From contig JADGFH010000110.1 of assembly GCA_016743925.1 (NCBI GenBank), forward strand, positions 1 to 11,733: a stretch of DNA of 11,733 nt, written 5' to 3'. Source of the DNA: Labilibaculum sp. (lineage in GTDB: Bacteria; Bacteroidota; Bacteroidia; Bacteroidales; Marinifilaceae). Every line of letters starts with the position of its first letter. Position 1 is the stretch's first letter. Position numbers and translations under genes: made by a program. Below the pieces are notes generated by a model, which worked only from the letters and a program-made list of their open reading frames with translations, did not search any database and was not told the origin of the DNA. Positions 1-7,200 of the stretch are shown piece after piece.

Positions 1-59
1 GTGTAAACCATGTGACTTGCACAACTGTAAACTATCTCCCTGTACATACATATTAAAAA

Positions 60-602
60 ATGAAGCAAATATATTCAATCATCCTATTTCTAATTTTCAT
101 TTCATGTGGAAATGACGTGCAAAAAGTTGAAAGCAAACTCAAAAATCAAATCAAGAACCTATCCATTGAATTAGAAAAAGCAACTAGTGAATTAAAACTG
201 CTGAAAGAAAGCGATAAGGAGGTTCCCAGAGAATCATGTGAGAATGAAAGCTTTAACTCGTTCTTTTGGGATTTTATGACAGATTCTGTTTTTCAAAAGA
301 GGAGAATTAAATTTCCAATAAAATATATTACTTGGAAAACTAACTCGAATGGAGACATAGATTTAGGTGGTGAAACTGATACAATTCAAATTATTGAGTC
401 CAAATGGAAATATGATCCATTTTATATAGAAATCGCAAGCGAAAGAACACAGGTTTATGACAATTTCCAATTGAAATTAAGACCATCAAACGAAAGACTA
501 TTGCACTGGTATGGAGTTGAAACTGGTGGTGATGCGAAGTATTATTTCGAGGGATTCAATGGTAAATGGTTTTTGACAGCAAAAGAGCAGTTAGGAGATT
601 GA
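60..602 (+). CDS. DUF4348-like hypothetical lipoprotein
   Basis: A 180-residue protein of unknown function. Residues 1-16 form a short lipoprotein signal (K at position 3, hydrophobic I/L/F run, then I-S-C), with Cys16 as the probable lipid-bearing residue, so it is likely membrane-anchored. Residues about 20-52 are rich in K, E, L and I with heptad-like spacing and look like a coiled coil. The remainder contains an aromatic-rich stretch (F-W-D-F-M around 69-73, then D-S-V-F-Q-K-R-R-I-K-F-P) that resembles my memory of the DUF4348 family of Bacteroidota lipoproteins. I could not run a domain search. The start is the ATG that gives the signal peptide. It is preceded by an A-run rather than a Shine-Dalgarno site, as is common in this phylum. 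It points towards the leftward operon, is separated from it by about 620 bases, and shows no functional link to the polysaccharide genes. Confidence 0.75.
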   Translation: MKQIYSIILFLIFISCGNDVQKVESKLKNQIKNLSIELEKATSELKLLKESDKEVPRESCENESFNSFFWDFMTDSVFQKRRIKFPIKYITWKTNSNGDIDLGGETDTIQIIESKWKYDPFYIEIASERTQVYDNFQLKLRPSNERLLHWYGVETGGDAKYYFEGFNGKWFLTAKEQLGD

Positions 603-631
603 AAAATACTACTGGTAACAACTAAGCGTTC

Positions 632-900
632 GTGTGGCAGGAACTGCCCAATAGGTAGGGTGGGTTGACGTAACTCTTATGGGTAATGATGTAATTTGTA
701 AGACTTTTAGCAAAGAAAATACTTGGAAATCAAGTAGTTCGAATAAAATAAAGAAAACGCCTAGCAGGTGAGAAATAGAACTCTGAGTGGTTGGAACAGC
801 CTGTCCCGTGTTTTCGGGCAGCCAGCGGAGTACATAGCCAGTCCCATTTAACAAATGGTATTTTGATGCACTTCTCGGCGATTTTGTTTTCTGATGACTA
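632..900 (+). mobile_element. possible group II intron relic (domain I-like, no ORF)
   Basis: No convincing gene lies here. The stretch starts with GTGTG at 632-636, the usual group II intron 5' end. It carries a chain of short hairpins: GGCAG/CTGCC (636-648), ACTTG/CAAGT (721-735), GGTTG/CAGCC (789-801), CTGTCCCG/CGGGCAG with one bulge (801-821), and CCATTT/AAATGG (about 844-858). Several segments resemble, from memory, domain I of Ll.LtrB-type introns: TGTAAGA followed by GAAAA (about 699-720), GGTTGGAA (789-796) and CGGAGTAC (826-833). I see no reverse transcriptase and no clear domain V hairpin, so the right boundary is arbitrary. It could instead be another structured RNA or a degenerate repeat. 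Confidence 0.35.
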
Positions 901-1224
901 AGGAGAGAGATTTGAGTCAGCATGGTGGATTTAATCTTCTTGTAGTTAAAATTAGAAGAGCCATATAATGGGCATTGCGAAGTAATTTCGGGCGAGTGCC
1001 CTTTAATTTTGGTTTTAGACTGAAGATACTTTCCTGTCACAAAAGCAGGTATGATGCTGCTACTCCCGTAAGGGTAAGATTGCTGTTTTTGAGGGATTTT
1101 CTTTTGTCCATATGTAAGGTCGATTTTAGATGAAAGAAAGTCTTATCGTTCGAAAGGTCAAATAGTCAGAAGCCTGTTTTGTTGTTGCCAACTTTTAAGA
1201 CTTTCCGACTCTTTGTCTTTTTAA
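901..1224. other. gene-free stretch with weak hairpins
   Basis: I find no supportable gene here; reading frames on both strands are either broken or have unnatural composition. The clearest structure is a nested hairpin at about 968-999: GGGCA/TGCCC outer arms and CGAA/TTCG inner arms. A CCC-GTAA-GGG element sits near 1063-1072. This stretch could be the eroded right part of the putative intron relic to its left. It also includes the region just downstream of the leftward sulfatase gene. Only a weak AAGAC/GTCTT pair (about 1198-1220) lies there, so no confident terminator can be named. Confidence 0.4.
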
Positions 1225-2724
1225 TTATAAGTAGCTTATAAAAGGATCATTGGTTCTAATCAGAATCTCGCGAAGCTTTTCAGTTAAGTTCTGTTCTAGC
1301 TCAGAATTTTCACCATAAATATTCTTAGTTTGGTAAGGATCATTCTTATCATCGTATAAAAAGTGATGCTTTTCTCCTTTATTATCATAGGCTATTACGT
1401 AGGTGTGTGTATGTGTTTTAACCCCACGTCGTTTTTCCGTATCATCTTCTGGTTTAGCAAAAAAGTAAAGAGCCGCTTCAGGTCGATCTACTTTCTCGTT
1501 GCGGAAAATGCCAGAGTAATCTTTTCCTTCTACTTCTTCAGGAATTTTTTGATCCAATCCCATCAAACCTAAAAGAGTTGGCATCACATCAGGAACACTT
1601 AAAAGTAAATCATCGGTGCCTGCTTTTATTTTTTCTGGCCAACGGATGATAAATGGAATATCGAAAGCTTCGCTAAACCACACATTCTTGTGCATCATAC
1701 CTTGGCTTCCTAACATTTCACCATGATCTGATGTGAAAATAACGATGGTATTTTTATCTAAACCTTGTTCTTTTAATGTCTGTAATACTTTTCCAATTTG
1801 TACATCAACACCTTCGCACATGGCAAAGTAATCGGTCGATTGATCGATACGATCGTCTACCCACATATCTCCAAAACCATGGTCGCCCATTTCGGTATTG
1901 TTGGTAAACTGAACATTAGGACGGTTTAAGACATCTTTCTCAGTTTTACCTTCAAAATTCTTTTTGTATTTATCTGGAACCAAGTTGAAAGGGTGATGAG
2001 GTGGATTGATTCCCCAGAATAAAGCAAAGGGTTTTTCATCATCACGAAACTTATCTCCTGCATTTTGCAAGTATTTTTGAACAACTTCAGCCTCGTGTTC
2101 AGGTGACCATTGCTCGAAATATTTAGCTTCGTCTTCCTTGGCTTCATTAATCCAGTAGTGAGGCGTTAGGTGATTGTCATCAGCTCCGTATGAGTACCAA
2201 AAGTCGAATCCATGGCGGTATTTGCCCGGCTTGCAATAGGAATCCCAAACTTTAGCTTTCCCATCTTCGAGTGGTTGTGGTCCATCCAAATGCCATTTGC
2301 CTACATAGCCTGCATTGTAATTGTTTTGTGAAAGTACGTCTGAAAAACAAATCTCATCTGGATTTAGGAAGTTACCATGTTTGGTTCGTCCCGAATGACA
2401 ATTTGAAAGAACGCCGTTCGAAAGTGGATATTTTCCTGTAAGCAACATGCCTCGGTAAGGACTACAAAGTGGGTGATTACTTACCGCATTGGTAAAAACA
2501 ACTCCTTGTTCCGATAAGGCATCGATATTAGGCGTTTTAACAGGATCTTGATTCATAAAACCCATGGCTTGCTTTCGATATTGATCTGGGAAAATGTACA
2601 GTAAATTAGGATGCTTTCCATTTTGCATGCAAGAGGTTAAGAAACCTTGAGGTATCAAAGTCATTCCAGCAGTAATAGCTGCTGAGCTTTTTAAGAAATT
2701 TCTTCGGGATATATTTTTTTTCAT
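1225..2724 (-). CDS. family S1 sulfatase, Cys-type, Tat-exported
   Basis: A 499-residue arylsulfatase-superfamily enzyme that hydrolyses sulfate esters, here probably on chondroitin or dermatan sulfate fragments (inferred from the neighbours). The N-terminus has a twin-arginine motif (S-R-R-N-F-L-K, 6-12), a hydrophobic stretch and an L-T-S-C lipobox-like site at Cys32. It may therefore be a Tat-exported lipoprotein. The sulfatase signature C-S-P-Y-R-G-M-L-L-T-G starts at Cys87, the residue converted to formylglycine. Asp47 (with Gln48), the G-K-W-H motif (142-145), H243/H244 and T-S-D-H-G (331-335; Asp333, His334) match metal- and sulfate-binding positions of the family. The length is normal and the protein looks intact. 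It is the last gene of the leftward operon, 86 bases after the ABC lyase. Because it is Cys-type it needs a maturing enzyme, and none is in the window. The exact S1 subfamily and sulfate position cannot be read from sequence alone. Confidence 0.93.
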   Translation of the reverse strand: MKKNISRRNFLKSSAAITAGMTLIPQGFLTSCMQNGKHPNLLYIFPDQYRKQAMGFMNQDPVKTPNIDALSEQGVVFTNAVSNHPLCSPYRGMLLTGKYPLSNGVLSNCHSGRTKHGNFLNPDEICFSDVLSQNNYNAGYVGKWHLDGPQPLEDGKAKVWDSYCKPGKYRHGFDFWYSYGADDNHLTPHYWINEAKEDEAKYFEQWSPEHEAEVVQKYLQNAGDKFRDDEKPFALFWGINPPHHPFNLVPDKYKKNFEGKTEKDVLNRPNVQFTNNTEMGDHGFGDMWVDDRIDQSTDYFAMCEGVDVQIGKVLQTLKEQGLDKNTIVIFTSDHGEMLGSQGMMHKNVWFSEAFDIPFIIRWPEKIKAGTDDLLLSVPDVMPTLLGLMGLDQKIPEEVEGKDYSGIFRNEKVDRPEAALYFFAKPEDDTEKRRGVKTHTHTYVIAYDNKGEKHHFLYDDKNDPYQTKNIYGENSELEQNLTEKLREILIRTNDPFISYL

Positions 2725-2746
2725 TTGAACTCAGTTGTCTACCGAT

Positions 2747-2801
2747 GCTTATCGGGTGTTAGTTGTCGGTATTCTGCTTGCAAAAAGGAATACCGATAAG
2801 C
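2747..2801 (-). repeat. two mutually exclusive inverted repeats between ABC lyase and sulfatase
   Basis: The 86-base gap between the two genes holds two competing stems. TCGGTATTC (2766-2774) pairs with GAATACCGA (2788-2796), 9 bp with a 13-base loop, extendable outward by three pairs including a G.U. GCTTATCGG (2747-2755) pairs with CCGATAAGC (2793-2801), also 9 bp. The right arms overlap, so only one stem can form at a time. No U-tract follows on the leftward transcript, which argues against a simple intrinsic terminator. A role in mRNA processing, stability or attenuation is possible but inferred. Confidence 0.6.
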
Positions 2802-2810
2802 GATAACAGG

Positions 2811-5800
2811 TTATTTATTATTTGCTATTAACTTTACTTCTCTGGTTAAGCCATGTTGGCATGTAAATTCAAGAACCGTTTCATTTGAATTATTACGGAT
2901 TAACTTGCAATATTCATTTGGTTTAATAGACCAGTTACCTTTTAATCTTACTTTAATTATAGACTCTTTGCTTTCATTTTTTGTCCAGTCTCTTGAATAT
3001 ACACTGCGCTCTTTACGCATACCATTTTCAATGATTACATCAGCTTCGCCTTCGTAAAGATGAAGATCCGGATCACAAAGGCTCATCACTTTTGTGTTTT
3101 CCTTGTCTTTTATCATCACCAAGACTGGTGCAGTCACCGATTTTAACCCTGCTTGATTTATATCCTCATTAGCTTCGAAAAGAGCGAATGCTGTTGTATT
3201 ACTAGCATGATCCTTTACAATATGAGCACGACTGTTTTTTTGAAGAACGGTATAAACTGCTCTCTTCTTTTTGCTCATTTTCTTGGCAAATTGAACCAAT
3301 TCATTGTGATTACTTTGAACAAGAATAGCATATTCATAACTTTCATTTTTAGGTGCTTTACCATGTTTAATAACGGCTGTGGTAAAGTTACCTTTGTTAG
3401 GCGTTTCTTTTTTCTGATCTTTTGAGTGTTGCAATTGCTTACCCACTTCAATTGTGTATTTAGCTGGAATGTAAAAGCTGTTGCCCACATTATCGGTTAG
3501 CAAGTTGGCATTCTTAGTTTCACTTATTTGCCTAAATGGAAACTGACTGATTTTAGCTTTATTGAACCTAATACTTTCTGATTCCTCATTCAAATAATTT
3601 TGAAAAAGAGTTGTTTCAGTTTCGTAATCAGCATTTGTATTTTCGATATCGCTACCCAGACAGATAATTCTATTGTCGAAAAAGAAAACAGATTTAGTTG
3701 CACGATGCGATCCATTGTATTTGTCATGTTCATGCAATTTCATAGCCCATGCTCCATTTTTCCCCTCAAGTGATATGGCTCCTGCAAAGGTTTCATCCGA
3801 AATCAACATCTCCTCATATCCTGTTATCAGATCTACATTTAAAATGTTGGCACGAAGTTGATCTAGTGGCAAGTGAATTGCAGTTGTTCCTGCAAAACGC
3901 CCCCAATTCCATCCGTTCACATTAAATCCTGAAGTGAACACGCTTGGTTTTTCTTCACCTGAAATGATTTGAAGCTGACCATGTTTCATGTAACGACCGT
4001 AATAGTTGGCACCAATGTAATGTTCAGCGGCCCATAAATAACGACTATGTCCCTGAACTGTTGCTGACCAGTTAGCTCTTCTGTGAATACCCAAAGCTGC
4101 ATAATTCATGGTCCAGTTTCCATTGGGATCTGCTTCTGCTTTAAAACCCTTATTTTGTAACTTCTTTACAGTTTCAGTCGCTTTTTTGCCTTCCATTAAC
4201 CTTAGGTAAGCAGCTGCCATTTCTGCATCAATTTTATCTTTTCCATCTGGAGTCCCCGATAAGGCCATGAACTGGTAATGCTGAGGAGTAAGTTTTCCTT
4301 TGCCATTTGGGTGACGGCCAGACATTGATGTTGGCCAGGTTTCTTTATTGCAAAAAAGGCGTGTTTTTAATAGAGATTGCTTAAGGTTTCGATGACCTTC
4401 TTGCGATACCCTAAAAGGGGTGTGATTGAAGAAATATACCATAAGTGTTGCTCCATCATAACCACCATTTGCATAGGCAGGGTAGTTGTTGGCATGATGA
4501 AAAACCGAACCATCTACTTTGAAGCTGTCTTTTACACCTGGAGCATAAGCTAATCCGTTATCGATCCACTTTAAGTAGGCATTTAAATATCTAACTTTTT
4601 CTGGAGAATCATCAAGCATTAATATACTTGCTAAACGTCCCATAACTGAGGTGTTGAAAGCATCGATGCTCATTCCTTTTTCATGGATTGGAGCAAAGAC
4701 TTCCTTTAGTCCGGAGTACCATTCCATCGCTTTTTGTGCCTGATTAGCTCGTTGAGTTCGAACAAGTGACTCACGCATTAGAAAGTAGGCCGAGTAGTAG
4801 GTTCTCATGCTGTAGCCCAAATGGTGTAAAGTTCCATTGGCACTTCCTTCTGCCCATCCTTGATCGATCAAGTGATCAGACATATTGAAGAACATTGCTT
4901 CTAAATCCGACTTGAATGTGTCATTTTCAGTCTGATTGTATGCAGAGGCGAGTTCGTACATCAATTTGGTATAGGCTTTAAATCCCTTTCCTTTTTTACT
5001 GAAAAAGCCTTTAGAATTCTTGGTGTATGGTTTGTATATTTCTGCAAACCGACCAAACCACATGACCTTTCCAGAGATTTGTCCATTGCTATGCGTGATC
5101 TCATATTGGTCGTAAGATTTCTTTAATTTGGCAATCAGCTTTTCATTCACTAATTGCTTTTTGATAATCTCTTTACAGTATCTTTCATTAATGGACTGAA
5201 TGCCTTTAATTTGTTTTTGACTTAAAGCTTCCAATTTTTCACTAGGTTTATTTAAGCTTGATTTATAAAGAATCAGCCAATGATTCTTTGTTTTAGCATT
5301 TACGAAAGGCACTTGGTAGTCTGGTGTATTCCATCTGCTATCAGCAGGAGTGCAAAGCATGATATGATCGAAAAAAAGTGTTCCCGAAAGGCTTTCTGGT
5401 GCAAGAACCTTCATCTTATTCATTGAAGTTTCAGGCTGACCTTGCATATCTCTTTCAAAGGCAACCCATGCTGCCCGCCATCCTTTGAAATTGATTCCGA
5501 ATTCGAATTCACAATTAACTTGATTATCTGTTAAGAATTGAAATTTGATTTTCTCGTCCTTTGGTGTTTCATTATATACCCAAACGCAAAAGGTAGGGAT
5601 TGATTTATCTTTAGCATTGGGATCAAAGGGCTTGAAATTGATGTTCTCATCGATTATCAATTCAGAATTTTGGTCATATTTCCATTGCAAACTTTGCTTG
5701 CCGTGTTTGTAATGAGCCGTACTTGTTGCTATGCTTGATGAGGAAGGAGTAGACCAATTTTGATTTATTGAATCTTCAAAGGAAATAATGACTGGATTGA

Positions 5801-5879
5801 TAAAATCCTGAGCCGATACTTTATTGAAGAACACAATCAAAAAGATCAGTATTAATTTGAAAGGCTGTTGTATATTCAT
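2811..5879 (-). CDS. chondroitin sulfate ABC lyase, PL8
   Basis: A 1022-residue secreted polysaccharide lyase that cleaves chondroitin and dermatan sulfate by beta-elimination, giving 4,5-unsaturated products. A Sec signal peptide (1-23, ending V-S-A) precedes an N-terminal beta-sandwich-like domain (about 28-190). An alpha-helical catalytic region follows (about 220-600), then C-terminal beta domains. The catalytic pattern of Proteus chondroitinase ABC I (His501, Tyr508, Arg560, Glu653, recalled from the literature) is matched by His462 and Tyr469 in H-H-A-N-N-Y-P-A-Y, Arg522 in S-G-R-H-P, and Glu619 ten residues before Y-G-R-Y. Further segments such as G-W-N-W-G-R-F-A-G-T-T-A-I-H-L-P-L (656-672) and E-T-T-L-F-Q also fit. 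The length nearly equals the Proteus enzyme, so the gene is complete. It lies 93 bases after the GH88 gene with a strong hairpin between, and 86 bases before the sulfatase. Whether it is endo- or exo-acting cannot be told. Confidence 0.95.
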   Translation of the reverse strand: MNIQQPFKLILIFLIVFFNKVSAQDFINPVIISFEDSINQNWSTPSSSSIATSTAHYKHGKQSLQWKYDQNSELIIDENINFKPFDPNAKDKSIPTFCVWVYNETPKDEKIKFQFLTDNQVNCEFEFGINFKGWRAAWVAFERDMQGQPETSMNKMKVLAPESLSGTLFFDHIMLCTPADSRWNTPDYQVPFVNAKTKNHWLILYKSSLNKPSEKLEALSQKQIKGIQSINERYCKEIIKKQLVNEKLIAKLKKSYDQYEITHSNGQISGKVMWFGRFAEIYKPYTKNSKGFFSKKGKGFKAYTKLMYELASAYNQTENDTFKSDLEAMFFNMSDHLIDQGWAEGSANGTLHHLGYSMRTYYSAYFLMRESLVRTQRANQAQKAMEWYSGLKEVFAPIHEKGMSIDAFNTSVMGRLASILMLDDSPEKVRYLNAYLKWIDNGLAYAPGVKDSFKVDGSVFHHANNYPAYANGGYDGATLMVYFFNHTPFRVSQEGHRNLKQSLLKTRLFCNKETWPTSMSGRHPNGKGKLTPQHYQFMALSGTPDGKDKIDAEMAAAYLRLMEGKKATETVKKLQNKGFKAEADPNGNWTMNYAALGIHRRANWSATVQGHSRYLWAAEHYIGANYYGRYMKHGQLQIISGEEKPSVFTSGFNVNGWNWGRFAGTTAIHLPLDQLRANILNVDLITGYEEMLISDETFAGAISLEGKNGAWAMKLHEHDKYNGSHRATKSVFFFDNRIICLGSDIENTNADYETETTLFQNYLNEESESIRFNKAKISQFPFRQISETKNANLLTDNVGNSFYIPAKYTIEVGKQLQHSKDQKKETPNKGNFTTAVIKHGKAPKNESYEYAILVQSNHNELVQFAKKMSKKKRAVYTVLQKNSRAHIVKDHASNTTAFALFEANEDINQAGLKSVTAPVLVMIKDKENTKVMSLCDPDLHLYEGEADVIIENGMRKERSVYSRDWTKNESKESIIKVRLKGNWSIKPNEYCKLIRNNSNETVLEFTCQHGLTREVKLIANNK

Positions 5880-5922
5880 GTTGGATTGTTTTAAATCAAT
5901 TACAATAAAATAATTCTTTTTT

Positions 5923-5965
5923 ACCAGACAAGTTTGTAGATGTTATTTAAACAAACTTGTCTGGT
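5923..5965 (-). repeat. perfect 15-bp inverted repeat between GH88 and ABC lyase
   Basis: Arms 5923-5937 (ACCAGACAAGTTTGT) and 5951-5965 are exact reverse complements around a 13-base loop. The hairpin begins 8 bases after the GH88 stop codon, on the leftward transcript. A T-run follows the right arm on the + strand, but the leftward RNA would have an A-run there. It therefore does not fit a leftward intrinsic terminator, and there is no rightward gene for it to end. It more likely stabilises or marks the 3' end of the upstream part of the message, or is a protein-binding palindrome. This is inference. Confidence 0.85.
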
Positions 5966-5972
5966 TTTTATA

Positions 5973-7184
5973 TTATTTTTCTAACTCTCTTTTACGAACA
6001 AGCGCTTCTAAGAAGTAATAATCGGCGTAGTTCAATGGCACATCAATTTCTGCACCATGTGGTATGCTTCCAACTGAGTGCATCAGAAGGAAATTATTAT
6101 TTTCACCTAGTTTTGCACGATAGGCTGGTGAAGAAAGATTTTCAATTATTTTATCAGCTAAAGTTTTATATTCATCTGCTTTGTTTGGAGCATAAGTACT
6201 CATTTCATATAATGCAGATGCTATAACCGCTGCCGCTGATGCATCACGTGGAGTATTAGGTATTTTAGGGCAATCAAAATCCCAGTATGGAACCAAATCT
6301 TTTGGCATTCTTGGATGTGCAAAAAGATAGGCTGCAATATCCTCAGCCTTTTTCAAGAATTTGGCATCCTTGGTTTCGCGGTAGCAAAGTGCATAACCAT
6401 ACATAGCCCAGCCTTGGCCTCTTGACCAAGCTGACTCATCGGCATAACCTTGAGCAGTTACTTTATTGCGAACTTGTCCTGTAATTGTATCATAGTCGAT
6501 AACGTGATAGCAAGAGTGATCTGGGCGAAATTGATTTTCCAAAGTCGTTTCGGCATGCTTGATGGCAATATCTCTGAAACTGTTATCACCACTTAGCTTA
6601 CTAGCTTCAAAAAGCAATTCCAGATTCATCATATTATCGATAATAACCGGACACTGCCAGCCTCGTTTGGCTTGCCAGCCACGCTGAACATTCCACGATT
6701 GGATAGCTCCAATATTTGGACGAAATCTAGTGCTTAGCGATTTAGCAGCTTGAATAATAACATTTTTATAAGCTGGATTCTTGGTTAGCTTATAACCATT
6801 ACCATAACTGCAGTATACCATGAAACCAACATCGTGATGCCATGTTAAATATTGAACTGTGTCCAAAGTTTCCGTAACTTTTTCAGCTTCAATCTTCCAT
6901 TTGTTAGCACCCGTTAGTTCATATAGATACCATAGTGAACCTGGGAAAAAGCCACTTGTCCAAAGCTCAGGCGTATTGTATCTGGTGCTACCATCTTCTC
7001 TTATTGTTCTAGGATTAAGGATGACGCCTTTGGCATTCATCATATCTATTTCAAGTCCTATTTGTTGACTCGCAAATTCAATATTATTCTCAATAATACC
7101 TTTTGAACCTGTTTTAGCATTACTGCATGAGAATAAGCTAATCATACAGGCTAAAACAAGCGTTAATTTTAAAATTTGATTCAT
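5973..7184 (-). CDS. GH88 unsaturated glucuronyl hydrolase, lipoprotein
   Basis: A 403-residue enzyme that removes the 4,5-unsaturated uronic acid left at the non-reducing end by polysaccharide lyases, using the hydration mechanism of GH88. The signal ends in L-F-S-C, with Cys20 as the probable lipid anchor, so it is likely attached in the periplasm or at the outer membrane. Family motifs appear in order: T-P-E-L-W-T-S-G-F-F-P-G (71-82), W-H-H-D-V-G-F (115-121; Asp118), I-I-D-N-M-M-N (181-187; Asp183), Y-A-D-E-S-A-W-S-R-G-Q-G-W (247-259), T-P-R-D-A-S-A-A (311-318), and H-G-A-E-I-D-V-P-L-N-Y-A-D-Y-Y (376-390). Asp118 and Asp183 correspond to the two catalytic Asp residues (88 and 149) of Bacillus UGL, recalled from the literature. 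It starts 16 bases after the upstream PL8 stop, so the two are almost certainly co-transcribed. It fits as the step after the lyases. Confidence 0.95.
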   Translation of the reverse strand: MNQILKLTLVLACMISLFSCSNAKTGSKGIIENNIEFASQQIGLEIDMMNAKGVILNPRTIREDGSTRYNTPELWTSGFFPGSLWYLYELTGANKWKIEAEKVTETLDTVQYLTWHHDVGFMVYCSYGNGYKLTKNPAYKNVIIQAAKSLSTRFRPNIGAIQSWNVQRGWQAKRGWQCPVIIDNMMNLELLFEASKLSGDNSFRDIAIKHAETTLENQFRPDHSCYHVIDYDTITGQVRNKVTAQGYADESAWSRGQGWAMYGYALCYRETKDAKFLKKAEDIAAYLFAHPRMPKDLVPYWDFDCPKIPNTPRDASAAAVIASALYEMSTYAPNKADEYKTLADKIIENLSSPAYRAKLGENNNFLLMHSVGSIPHGAEIDVPLNYADYYFLEALVRKRELEK

Positions 7185-7200
7185 TTTTGATCTTAATTAT

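Noticed and set aside
622..764. Intron-exon type pairing between CTAAGCGTT (622-630) and AACGCCTAG (756-764)
   Set aside because: Eight of nine bases pair, but the exon-side segment ends one base short of the presumed splice site, and the intron-side segment lies too early for the usual EBS1. Chance is likely.
609..1040. A 143-codon open frame on the minus strand in the left gene-free region
   Set aside because: The composition is rich in S, T, H and Q with no domain, signal or family resemblance. It lies over the hairpin-rich, possibly intron-derived DNA.
5923..5980. Hairpin between GH88 and ABC lyase as a rightward intrinsic terminator
   Set aside because: The T-run fits only + strand transcription, and no + strand gene precedes it.
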